Origin: Callaeas wilsoni
Taxonomy: Eukaryota > Chordata > Aves > Passeriformes > Callaeidae
Direction: 5' to 3'
Length of the DNA stretch: 64,000 nt
Assembly: GCA_013398955.1 (NCBI GenBank)
Contig: VWPU01009581.1
Span: forward strand, 124,001 to 188,000
The position numbers and the translations under genes are program-made. The notes under the pieces are model-generated. The model worked only from the letters and a program-made list of their open reading frames with translations, did not search any database and was not told the DNA's origin. Positions 34,351 through 45,630 of the stretch are shown here, one piece after another (within the stretch, counting starts at the first letter, position 1; the number at the start of each line of letters is the position of its first letter).

Positions 34351-36430
34351 TGGGGATGAGACAAAGCTCAACAAGGTAGGGCAGAGCTCTGGCAGGTCAG
34401 AGCTGGCGTGGCCACCATCGTATCCACCCAGAGTGTGCCATGAGGAAAACAACCTCACTCAGCCCTAATGCACACTTGGCAAACTCCTGGCCATGCTGAA
34501 ACATCTTCAAGATCAGCTCAAGCAGCAGGAGGACCATTGTAACTGAAAATCTTTGATGGATACAGGCTTGATAGTAGCCAGGTTTGAAGGATATTCCACA
34601 GCTCCCGACTGTGTCCGTGCCCAACCATGAACATGGGGACCTCTGCAGTTCTCTTAGAGATGGTTCCAAAGGGATTTGTGTCAGCTGGATCCCCAGATTT
34701 ATGGCCCATGGCACTGGGGAACACACACAAAGATCGACACTAGACATGGGCCTATAACATCCCATAAAACCTTTGCCATCAATGCAGGAAATTTCTGAGT
34801 TGCAGTGGTCAGTGTGACAGCTGGGGACAAGGGGTGGCTGATCCAAGCTGGCATGGGTGACATGAAACAGCATTCACATTTAAAAAAAAGGATAAAAACC
34901 AAACCAAAAACCAGAAAAAGAGACCTTTTTTCCCCTCCTCTGAGTATTTTCTGCAGGGCGGTGTGACCTCGGTGCTCTGCTTTACAGACTGCAATAATGG
35001 ACACATTTTATTGAGTCTGTGGGCAACCTGCCATCAGTCTGGTCTGGAGGTCTGAAGTCAAAGGGCAGAGATGGCAAGTATCCCTTATTTTGTTTACTTC
35101 CAGGGACACATCTTTGCACTACAGGGACACTATTTATTTCCTCGTGCTCACAGGGAGCTGAACTAGAACTTGGATTTTTTAAATAGCTTTCTCTAAATAA
35201 ACTTTGTAAAGCCCTAGCCCAGAAAAGGCTATTATGTCCATGTATTTTGACGAGACTCTTACTAATTCCACAGAGCCCTAAGGAGGGAAACCTATTTAAA
35301 AACATTCGTTAAGAGAGCTGTGACTAATCTGAGCTGACCTAATTAACCCAAAATGTCCTGTGTGGAAATTGTTGTGGATTCTGAATAAAAGGCCCAGGCT
35401 GAATGCACATAAATTTTCCGTCTGCACTTTCATTCCCAAGGAAGCAGTCAGTTCTTTAAGTGTTATTTCTGGATTGGTATTCAGAGCCTACACCTTGCCA
35501 GTGGCTTCTTCCTGCAAGGAAGCTAAATGCTTTCACCTCACTGTGGGGAAAAAAAAAGTGACAGCAGCAAATTCTTTTTACACTTGGTAATATAAGCAGG
35601 TTTCATCTACGTGTGCTGCCTTCACCCGAAACACCTGCCTTCAGCTAATTGGGAGAGATCCAGTCAATACAGGCAGTGGAGCATTGTAGACCTGTGTACA
35701 ATGCCTTTTGTCATTAGGAATAGTCATCCCAAAATAAAGTGGGTCAGTTGGACCCTGGAGTATCTTCTTTTTTTTCCCACTGACTGTACAGGGAACCTCC
35801 AGGCAATGAGCTGTGGTATAGATGTTTCTATGATAGGCTTAGCAGGACTGGTGAGATGAATCCTGCCCTGAATCTCAGGGCTCGGTGCCTGCTGGGCTCT
35901 CAAGCCGATGCTCACACCAGAGAAGGGCGCAGGGTTACTGGGTAGGGAGGAATCTTGTTCATGAGGAAGGTTTGGCACCTTGACAGCAGAAGATCGGGGA
36001 GGTGAGAAGCAAGACAGCGCTTAACAAACTGCACAGTACCTTTTATGTACACAGGGAACTGCTGGAGTCAACAAAAATGTGTAAAAATAGCCTGAGGAAG
36101 TGACTTTCCCAATGTTACACGTGAGGGGGGCAGAGAAAAACGCTCCTGGGAAGATGTAAAGGCCTTGGCTCACTGGTTTGGCAGAGCGGTCAGAAAGGGG
36201 AGGTTGTAGAGTTAATAGCCAGGCTGAATCTGCAAAACCAAGGCACAATTTGGATGGGTGGATCAGAGACAAATCTAGTCTGGAGCTGATGGACATCCAG
36301 GGCGTTTATGGCAGTCAAGGAAACGCTGTTTGGCACAGACATCGAGGAAGGAGCCAACCGAAAATGCTGTGTTGGTTTGCTGGTGTTTTGAGTTTTAAGC
36401 TGGATCATTCAGGAGAGGAAGGAAGGAGGA
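34351..36430. other. 2.1-kb unique non-coding stretch
   Basis: Directly after the LTR, a 158-codon minus frame covers 34397..34873. It shows no domain I know and ends in ordinary sequence, so I leave it uncalled. An A-rich patch lies near 34880-34920. No transposon recognised. Confidence 0.45.
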
Positions 36431-36505
36431 GAATCATGAAAAACATAGAATGGTTTGGATTGGAAGGGGCCCTAAAAGTCATCTGGTTCCAATCCCTGAG
36501 AGGGG
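36431..36505 (-). mobile_element. CR1 LINE, short 3' end fragment
   Basis: Reversed CR1 tail (GAATCATGAAAAACATAGAA, then TGGTTTGGATTGGAAGGGGC) followed by AAGTCATCTGGTTCCAATCC. About 75 bp. Confidence 0.85.
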
Positions 36506-39500
36506 GACAGTCTGTAGCACAGATTTGAGCAGACAACAGGAGGTTTATGGGTCAGTGTCAAGGAGAAAGGATGAGATTTCCATTTGGAATGTAGCTGGCA
36601 AAGATAAGTATTTTTATGTGACGCTTGCATAACAACGATGGGTAAATGTGTGTCTGCAGGTTAATTTTCCTGGAGAAAAGTAGTGAGAAGGGATCTGGAG
36701 ACCCACCATCAAAAAAAAAAAGAGGAAGTTAAGATCAGATTCTAGAAACTGAGAAGAAACAAAATCTTAAAACCAGAAAATATCTTAACCTTGTAATTGT
36801 AAACAGTTCAAAGAAAGAAGACAGAAGATAAAGAAAAACAAATAGGCAGTCCCAGATCTATCCATTCAAAAAAGGTGCAGGACACACTGAGCTTAGAATA
36901 TGCACGTGAACTTGGAACAGCACTTTTTTTAAAAAAAATTGATCAGGATGAATTGGCACCACTGCTTTTGGGCTCTCTTGCAGAAAGTGCAGGCTGAAAT
37001 TACCTTTTCTTTTTAAAGAAATGATATCCCAGTTTTTCTAATCACTGACTGGAGACATTTGCAGTGCTGGGTTGTCCCTCTCTGGTGCAGGACAACATGA
37101 TGAATGATGCTTGTTTGATCAGGAAACAGTGGAGGAGACACTCTGCCAGTATCGATGCATCACTGGTGTAGCCCTGCAGCTACAGTTCCCGAATATTTTG
37201 AGACAGATACTCTTGAATCATAAAGTTATCTGCCTCCTCCAGGGCCATGCCTTTACTCTTTTTTTAATCACAGATAAGAGGACTTTATTCCACAGCTAAA
37301 CCGCCCTATTTACAGATGAGGCATGGTCCCAGTCTGCAGATACCCCTTCACATCTGAGCTGGGCATGTGTGAGTCAGGCTCCCTTGAGTCAATTTTTCCC
37401 TTTAGGGAGAAAATCGCGGAGGATTCCTGAAAAGAAATCCCATTCCTCACTATGGAGTGGCAGGGATGAGAAAGAGAATTGTGGGTAAACTCTACAATCT
37501 TGAATTTACATGAGCTTAATTTTTACCTCTCCAAAGCTGACTGGATAAAAACACCTGCCAAAGACGGCAGAAGGATCAGATTCTGGGTTAAGGAGTATCA
37601 CACACACCACTGAGTACAGCACTCCCAGGTGTCACGTGTGAGGCAGGATGAGTTAAGAGATAAATCTCAGCACAATATAAGGATCAGAAGTGAAGCAGCA
37701 CTTCTTCAAAAGGTACCAACCACCCCGTCCTTCCCCTGTTTCAGCGTGGAAACAGCACCTGGATGGGCTGGAGGAATGCCAGGGACAGCAGGGCAGTCCC
37801 ATGTCGTGGACCAAAGAAGGAGACAGAGGCTTCCACTTTTTTATAGCTTTATCCTTTTTGTTTGACAATAGCCTTTTTAATCTGTGCTTGGGACACAGTA
37901 ATAATAATGCTTAATTCAATAATATTAACACAATTATTTTCTAGTAATAATCATGAAACAACAGCCGTAAAAAAAAACAGCAACAGGCTTCTTCAATGTT
38001 GGTGAGAAAATGGGAGGTCCTAAGCCATAATTTTTACTTACAGGCAAATATATTCCTTTTTGCTTTTTTTTCTTTCTCTTTTTTTAATGTCTAGAGAGCC
38101 TGCTATTAGAAAGTCCAGTCCATTTTGCTGATTTGAGAAGATGCCATGGTTGTGTGATTGTCTCACTCTTGTCCAGTGCTCACCTCTCCTTCTGGGTGCA
38201 AACTGCTACCTTTGCAGAGAAACCATAATGTAATTTGTGGCCTTGCTATATTGAAAATATATAGGATTTTTTTTCTTTAAAAGTATCAATAAAGGCACAG
38301 AAATGGAGCTGTGCATAACCCCGTGTTTCATCTCTCTGCTCCTTGCTGGCCAGGGCCTTCAGCCTGTCAAAAAGCCTAAACACATCCCAGCGTGGGGAGC
38401 TGAATAATGTAACTGCGACTCCCAACAACACTGTCAGGAAGCCTGGAAATGCCTCTTTCTGGGTTCCTTGTTTGCAAAAACATCTCATCATCCGTTTTTT
38501 TTCCCAAGTGACATGAGGTGAAGCTGCTGAAAAAAAATAAGTAAGTGGTGTTTATCGAAGGTAGGATAAACTGGCAAGGTTTTATGCAATCAGATGATCT
38601 TTCCCCTTTTCTCTTCCTTTTCCTTTCCTCTCTTCCCTCCCTTCTCTCTTCCCCACTCTTCTCCAAGGCTGGTGTGGGTGAAAGCTGGCTGCTCACTAAG
38701 GTCAGTTACCGCTGGCGAGGGCCAAAAGAACAAAACCTTACACTGGCAGCAATTTGAGGCAGGAAGTGTTTATTCAGTGTCTCCCATGCAGGATGTCACA
38801 CAGCGAGGCCCTGACCTGGTTGAGACTGTCATGAGTAATATATAAATCAGTATTAATCATCGTGAGCAGCAGCCACCTTGGGATGAGAAAATGATTCATT
38901 ACTCCAATCTGCTGAATTATTCACTCTTCTGGTGCAAAAATGGCATGAAAGATGAGCTCTGAGGATGTGGAGGCTTTTATCATGATGGGGATTTCATTCT
39001 GGTACCAGAGGTAAACTACTGCTGGCGTAAAAAAAAAAAAAAATTCTATCTGAAATTTGTGATGAAAAATGTGGGAGTATTTTTATCGAATAACGCATTT
39101 TATTAAAAATATCACTTCTTTTGTCTACACTTTTTTTTTTGCATTCTAACACAGAAACAACTTGTTTAAGTCTTCGCCATCCAAAATTATACTCATCACC
39201 ATACAACATAAAAGGAATTAAAAATATTTTAAAAGTTGAAATTTCAGTTTTATAAAGGATGAGTTGTTTGGGTTTTTTTCAAAAAGAGAAGTAAATATTT
39301 ACTGAAAATAAGAGATTCTCTCTAAAATGAGGCATTTTTCAGTTGACTGTATGAGCTTCTGAGAATAAGGGTTTCTTTAAAGGTATTGACAAATGATGTG
39401 AATAGGAAAATTTGGGAGAAATTCAATAAGGTGAATATCAGGGAGCACATGAGTTAATATCTCCTGCACTGGTCTCCAAACAAAAATTCTGCAGAAAACT

Positions 39501-41145
39501 GTCATTTTCTCTGAAAATTAAACTGCACCCAGTGTTATGATCTGGCCAGTGAGAACATGAAGCACAGAAATATATTTTGAGAGATTTCTTTTTGAATATA
39601 AATTTTGACCTAAATTTCCCTGTCAGTTTGCCACCATGGATCTCCTGGAGCATCATGGCAGCACCTTAATTTCTGGAAAGATACTTTGTCCTGATCCTGT
39701 TATTCTGGTTGTTGGTGGTGGTGATTGCACCTTCATGTATCCTGTGGAGCAAAAAAAGAGAAGAGAGTTCCACAGAGCGAGACATGTAATTTAATGCAAA
39801 TCAAAGAGACAATCTTGTTCTGAGAGATCAAAACAAACACTGTGAATACCTTTTCCCTGCCAGTCCCTTTTCAATAGCTGGAGCAGTGGCAGAGATGACA
39901 GTTACCAGTGCTTTCAGCTCTGCTATGTCATACAGGGAGGTTACTTGAGCTCTGAAGACACATTTATTTTGAGTAAATTATTGCGTTTCCATCATCTGAT
40001 TCTTGGATCATGATAGTCATAATAATAATTCTGGCCATTTGATATCTATTTCTAATTCTAATATCATCTTTCTTGAGGGCATTTTTGGCTAAACAATATT
40101 GGTTTTACTGCCTGTGTAGGAAATAAAACCACAGTACACAAAGAGTGACGTAAATTAAATAAACCAAAGCAATAAAGTGCTTTAAAACCTTTGCCTCATT
40201 GGCAGTATTTAGGGATGTGGATGAATTAGGATATTGGTTTTCCTTTTCCATCCCGGTCTTTCCAAAGACTGCCAGCAGGGGGTACACCTTCAAGAATGTT
40301 AATGAATGCCAGCCTAATGAGATCCCATTAATATTATTAAATTACGCAGAAAACACTATTCATCACTGTAAACTCATTTAGCAGGGAAGAAACTCACCTG
40401 ATTTACTGTAGGGTCCTTGGCAGTTACCCAAACCCTGTGATGAGCGAGTTCCTGACAGTCTACTGACACTGATGCTGTTCTCTGGAGCTCCCCAGCACCC
40501 CATCCTCACCCTGGACTTCAGGAGGATCATTTTTATTGAGGATAAGTTGTGTGGAGAGAGGAGATGCACTTCCAAGATGATGGAGAGGCATGGGCATCCC
40601 ATTGCCCTTTCTACTCTACCAAGTAGGCCCTCCTCCCCTTTTCCCAGCAGGTCCAACCCTGCCCACCAGCCTGTTCCTCCAGATTTCTGGGGGCCTGTGG
40701 GGTGTGGAGCGAGGAGAAGAGCCACCCAGCTTCTTCCATCCGCTGGAGCCCAGATGATGGATGGGCCCAGCGCTGACAGAATGATTAGCATATAACTCAT
40801 AAAACCCAGTGAGCTCACGGAGCAGGGCAGGGAGAGGAACCCACACGGGAGAAAGAGAAACATTAAATTAAAATCAGCCGGTGTAAGCATGAAGACAAAG
40901 TTCACCTTCCAGCCTGAGTGAGCACCCCGGCATCAATCAGCCTGCTATTCAAGCAGAAATTATGGCATGAGAGAGAGGGAAAGATGGCGGGTTTTATATG
41001 TTCCTGTGTTCTATACAGTTGGCTTTTCATGGGTTCCCCACTGCCCTTCCCAATGAACTTCCCAGGTAGTTTTTGCTTGAACTTATTCTCTTCTGAAGTA
41101 AACCTCATCTAAAGACTCCTGTGGCTGGAAAGCTTCCTCGTGGTG
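36506..41145. other. 4.6-kb stretch without recognisable transposons
   Basis: No CR1, LTR or SINE is recognised. There are A-rich patches (36710-36850, 39028-39042) and a pyrimidine tract at 38599-38661. Blocks 38800-38990 and 40780-40990 look like candidate conserved non-coding elements by composition. The 175-codon minus frame at 40378..40905 shows no recognisable domain. Confidence 0.5.
38599..38661. repeat. Pyrimidine (CT-rich) tract
   Basis: About 60 bp almost entirely C and T in irregular TTCC/TCTT units. Low-complexity sequence. Confidence 0.75.
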
Positions 41146-41774
41146 AAGGATCTGGAGGTGTTGGTTTGGTTGAACATGAGCCAGGGCATGCCCAGGTGGG
41201 CAAGAAGGCCAAGGGCACCTGGCTTAGATCAGCACTAGTGTGGCCAGCATGACCAGGGCAGTGATTGTCCCTCTCTGCTGGGCACTGGTGAGGCCACACC
41301 TCAGATCCTGGGGTCAGTTTTGGAGCCATCACAACAAGAAAGACATTGAGGTGCTGGAGCACGTCCAGAGAAGGGAACAGAGCTGGGACAGGGGCTGGAC
41401 CCCAAGTCTGATGAGGGACCTCAGCCTGGAGAAAAGGAGGCTCATGAGGGACCTTCTCACTGTCTACAGCTCCCTGCCAGAAGGGTGCAGCTGGTAGGGG
41501 TTGATCTCTTCTCCCAGGGAGGAAGGGACAGGACAAGAGGAAATGGCCTCCAGCTGTACCAGGGGAGCTTTAGGTCGGACATCAAGAAAACTTTTTTCAT
41601 GGAAAGTGTTGTCAAGCATTGGAACAGGCTGCCCAGGGAAGTGTTGCAGTCCCCATCCCTGGAGGCATTTAAAAGCTATGTGTGGCACTTGAGGACTCGG
41701 TTTAGAATTGCTGGCAGAAAGGTTGGACTCAATGATCTTAGGTGGCTTTTCCAAACTAAACTATTCTATGAACC
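41146..41774 (+). mobile_element. Longest CR1 LINE in the window, about 630 bp
   Basis: Sense CR1 from 'AAGGATCTGGAGGTGTTGG' through 'GCCAGGGCATGCCCAGGTGG', 'CACTGGTGAGGCCACACCTC', 'GACATTGAGGTGCTGGAGCA' and 'GTCAAGCATTGGAACAGGC' to the tail CTATTCTATG. Two frames preserve readable ORF2 C-terminal segments: KKDIEVLEHVQRRE in 41240..41497, and SVVKHWNRLPREV in 41485..41808. They are joined only by a frame change, so the copy is dead as well as 5'-truncated. The long minus-strand frames here are antisense shadows. Confidence 0.95.
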
Positions 41775-44530
41775 TTTTTGTTGTAGAGAGAAAACTGCAT
41801 GGAGGTGACAAAAGCTTGCCGTTTATGTGTGACTGTCCATCCATATTCCTAAATTGTAGGATGCTTCCCTGAATTCAAGAGTGAAGAGGTAAAATTTGAT
41901 CTGAAGTGAATTACAGGACACAAATTTAGAAAAAAAAATTGCAGACATTTACTGTGATGGAAAGCTGAAGTTACACACAAGAGCAAGGATTCCCTCCAGG
42001 CATGGCAAGGGATGATATGAATCCTCATCTGTATTTAGCACAGGGACAAAGGTTTTTCCACTCTTCCTCATCTGACTTGCCGTCAATGACCTTATGGTGG
42101 CCAGCAGTTACTGGGGCAATTGCAGTGGTCACTTTTATGCTCACACACAGCAATTCCTCTTCCCAATGAATCGTTGTTGAAACACTGGGACATAGCAGTG
42201 GAAAATACAGGTGCTCATTATCAGCGCTGGAGTTTATTAGGCACAATTTGATATCTGGGCATAATTTGATTTAGCTTGGCAAGGGTTTAAAAGCCAGCAA
42301 GCTGAAAATGCCCGTCCAAGCTCTCCTCATCTCCAACTTGATAACTAAACATTGCAGACTGGTGATTTTACACTGAAACACATCTGGTGACATATAGAAG
42401 TGGTGTGTATAATTCATAACAAACCATTTGGTCCGTTTATCTACTTAAAAGTGGCTCACAAAGAGATCACAGTTTTCTGAAGAGCAGCGCATTTGCCATA
42501 CGCTGCCTGCCAATAACTCTTGGTGTGTAGACAGTTCACGAGCAGTTGGCTGTGAGCATTGAATGTTTTGGCCTATGCCCATTTTGGAACAACTGTGCTG
42601 CTTTCATCTCTTCTTGGAAATGAACCCATTCAAAGCCTGGCAGTATTTAGGTGGGAGACTGCTTGGGAATCCTGGATGCTTTACTAACAAGCCAAAGAAA
42701 AGCAGGTAAACAACAGAAACCAGATCACAGAAAGAGGACCCAAGCCGTGTTAATGAATGGGAATAGAATAAATCAGAATCCTGTTGCTCCTAATTAATGT
42801 TCCAACCCCCAGAATCGTTCTGCTCCCAGCCCGATAAACTTCGCATTATATATGGTTACAGGGTAATGTTCTGGGTGAAGATTAGCTAGTTAAGGGAAGA
42901 AAGTGGCTTAAAATGCTAATTTTGGCATTATTTAATAATGTCATAATAATAATAACAGTGATGCTATGATTTTGGACTGTATAATTCTCTCTGAGATCAT
43001 GTTAATGTAAACCAGCTCCTGCACAAACATTATATGACAGCCCTTAATATTCATGCTGCTATCAAATACCAATATATGACTCTCTTCCTTTAGTCATCTG
43101 AATATCCACTGCCTTTGGTGGCCATCTGGGACATCTCCTAAGTGACGTTTTTAAGCAGTGTTGAACACTCAGACTGAAAAGGAACTCAGGCATTGCATTC
43201 AGCCTCTGCAACAAACAGCAAGCTGAGGAGATCATACATTTTGAGACAATATAAATTTTTTAAAAGGTTTTCAAGCAAAATGACAGGTGTGGAAACACAG
43301 AGTGTCTCAGACCAAAGATGTCCAGGCCAGAACAAACTTCCTGAATCAAAGTGAGAATAAAAATCAATGGGGCAGAGAAAAAGGACATTTTCACTCCTCC
43401 TCTTGTCAATTAAAAGTGAATTTTTGTCTGTCAGACTTTTGTGCTTGTTTGGAGGTGTTTTATGCAAATGATCTTGGTTCTGATGTAACCAGAGTATTCT
43501 CATTATCTCCATAATGACTGAATATAGCTAATTAGGTAGAATTCATAGACTCATAGAAGCTTTAGAAGAAGAGATAAGAGAATAAGGGTCATTAAGTCAT
43601 ATTTTTGAACACTTTCTTAAATTCTATTGGTTCTTCCTGTATCAAGATCAATAATATATGTTTACTGAAAGCATCCTGCCTCAGAAAGCAAATACATTTG
43701 CTCTGAAAACATCAGGAGATGAGATTCTGTCTCCTCCCTGGATAGTTTGTTTCAGTGATTAATCACCGTTAAGAATGTGTGTCTTTCCTCTAATTTGGAT
43801 TTTTCTGTCTTTGGTTTTCTGCTTGTGGTATTTGTTTTGCCTTTCTCTGCTAGATTGAAAAGCTTGAACAGCCACAATTTCCTCTGGTGCAGGTGGGTCT
43901 GTGCCACAACCTAGGCACTGCCTTCCTTTTTTTATTGTTTTTTCAATAAACAGCATGACCTCTTTATGTCTCATTTAATAAGGAGACCTTCTCTTCATCT
44001 TAACTTCTAGTGCAGTATTTTCCAGAACCCTCCAGTGACCTTTTGAAAAAGATCAGCCACAAAGTGACGCAAATTCAGCAATACCAGCTTGAGCAACTCT
44101 CTCTGTGAATAGAGAATTGCTTTTCACTCCCACTCACTTCTCCCTTGGCCACTCAGCCAAATGCTGCTCTTGCCACAACACTGTGTTGGGAGATCATGGC
44201 TGGTTGCCATTCAGCTCCCAAATCCCTGTTTGCAACCCCTGTGAGCTGGAAAATCATATTCTGTTCTTAAGCGTTAGCCCATGCTCCTTGTTCTTGGCAT
44301 TTGGCTGCTTGAAGCTGCTGGAATGGGCCCAGGTTGTCCTATAGGACTTCCCCATCCTCATGGCCCGTTGCTGTGGCCATAACTCCTACTGACTTCTGCC
44401 CTAATTGCCTTTGGAAATGTCTCTGGGATCTCCAGGTATACGGAAACTTAACCTTGCCAAGGCTGAAAATCTCAGCAAGTTTTGAGATGTCCTAAAATAG
44501 AACAGAAATGTTTATTCGAGGCTTCAGGAG
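41775..44530. other. 2.75-kb unique non-coding stretch
   Basis: No firm transposon. A CR1-like trace near 43544-43605 is too weak to call. The AT-rich block 42850-43140 is repeat-free and motif-rich and looks like a candidate conserved non-coding element. No gene recognised. Confidence 0.45.
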
Positions 44531-44908
44531 CAGCTGAGGTCACTTGGGTTCTTCAGCCTGAAGAAGACGAGACTGAGGGGAGACCTCACTGTGGTCTTCA
44601 ACATCCTCATGAGGAGAGACACTGATCTCTTGTCTGGTGACCAGTGACAGGACCCAAAGGGATGGCCTGAAATTGTGTCAGGGGAGGTTCAGGTTGGATA
44701 TCAGGAAAAGTTTCTCACCCAGAGGGTGGTCAGGCACTGGAACAGGCTTTCCAGGGAAGTGGTCCCAGCTCCAAGTCTGACAGAGTTGAAGAAGTGTTTG
44801 GGTAATGTTGGCACAAGGTGGGACTGTTGGGGGTGTCTTGTGCAGGGTCAGGAGTTGGACTTTGATGATCCTTGTAGGTCACTTCCAGCTCAGGATATTC
44901 CATAATGG
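44531..44908 (+). mobile_element. CR1 LINE, about 380 bp, CR1-X/F-like 3' end
   Basis: Sense CR1 from 'CAGCTGAGGTCACTTGGG' through 'TGAGGGGAGACCTCACTGTG' and 'GTCAGGCACTGGAACAGGC' to 'GAGTTGGACTTTGATGATCC' and 'CTCAGGATATTCCATAATGG'. The last wording is the 3' end shared with the tail of the SINE at 51432..51578 and differs from the CCATGGCAGGG-type CR1s. The 3' octamer repeats are lost. Confidence 0.9.
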
Positions 44909-45113
44909 CATTACTTGGAGACAGTTAAATGTTTGGCCTTTCACATTCTTGGCTTCATTCTTATCTCAAATTCCTGCCAGCATGAGATTTTCCCACCTTG
45001 CTTATTCTCTCTTAAAACTTTGTCCTTTTCTGTTTGCCTTCTCATCTGGGATTTCTGAGTAAAAAAAGAAATGCCAAGTAACGTAAATAATGAAAAAAAA
45101 GTGCATAAAAAAG

Positions 45114-45240
45114 TCAAGGGAAAGGTGCTGCACCTGTGTTAGAGCCATTCTTGCTATCAATACAGACTGGGAGATGAATGGATTGAGAACAGCCCTGATG
45201 AGAAGGACGTGGGAATACTGGTGGATGAAAATTTGGATAA
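45114..45240 (+). mobile_element. CR1 LINE module a (upstream ORF2 region)
   Basis: TCAAGGGAAAGGTGCTGCACC, then ATACAGACTGGGAGATGAATGG, GAGAAGGACGTGGGAATACTGG and GATGAAAATTTGGATAA. This belongs several hundred bp upstream of the CR1 3' end. It breaks off abruptly at about 45240. Confidence 0.88.
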
Positions 45241-45247
45241 TGCATTG

Positions 45248-45345
45248 TGGTGAGACGCTGGACCAGGCTGCCCAGAGAAGCTGGGGATGCCCCATTGTGG
45301 GAAGGGTTCAGAGAGAGGTTTGTTGAGGCTTTGAGTAAACTGATA
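45248..45345 (+). mobile_element. CR1 LINE module b (3' region) out of order
   Basis: GGTGAGACGCTGGACCAGG, then CTGCCCAGAGAAGCTGGGG and CTTTGAGTAAACTGAT correspond to the region near the CR1 3' end. Yet this piece lies before module c, which belongs upstream of it. The order is therefore scrambled relative to one element. Confidence 0.75.
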
Positions 45346-45349
45346 ACAG

Positions 45350-45630
45350 AGCCCCAGGAAAGAAGTGATAGGACAAGAGGAAATGGCCTCAGGTTGCACC
45401 AGGGGAGGTTCAGGTGGGATATTTAGAAAAAATTCTTCACCATAAGAGGGGTCAAGCATTGGAACAGGCTGCTCAGGGAAGTGGTGGAATCGGCATCCAT
45501 GGAAACTTTCAAAAACCATGTGGCACATGGGGACAGAGTTCAGTGGTGAAGATGACAGTGTTAACTTAACAGTTGGACTCAATGATCCTAGAGGTCTTTT
45601 TCCAACCCAAACCATTCTTTGATTCTATGA
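45350..45630 (+). mobile_element. CR1 LINE module c with intact 3' tail
   Basis: GAAGTGATAGGACAAGAGG, then GGTCAAGCATTGGAACAGGC, CAGTTGGACTCAATGATCC and the tail CATTCTTTGATTCTATGA. An ordinary 5'-truncated CR1 3' end of the 'GTCAAGCATTGG' type. Confidence 0.93.

Noticed and set aside
40378..40905. 175-codon minus frame
   Set aside because: No domain recognised. The region looks more like repeat-free regulatory or neutral DNA than an exon, and there is no sign of splice structure I can support.
41105..41536. 143-codon minus frame
   Set aside because: Antisense reading of a sense CR1 ORF2 relic. The same applies to 45157..45615 (152 codons).
43544..43605. Possible CR1 tail (TCATAGACTCATAGAAGC)
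   Set aside because: Resembles the reversed CR1 terminus, but the following bases do not align well enough to call it.
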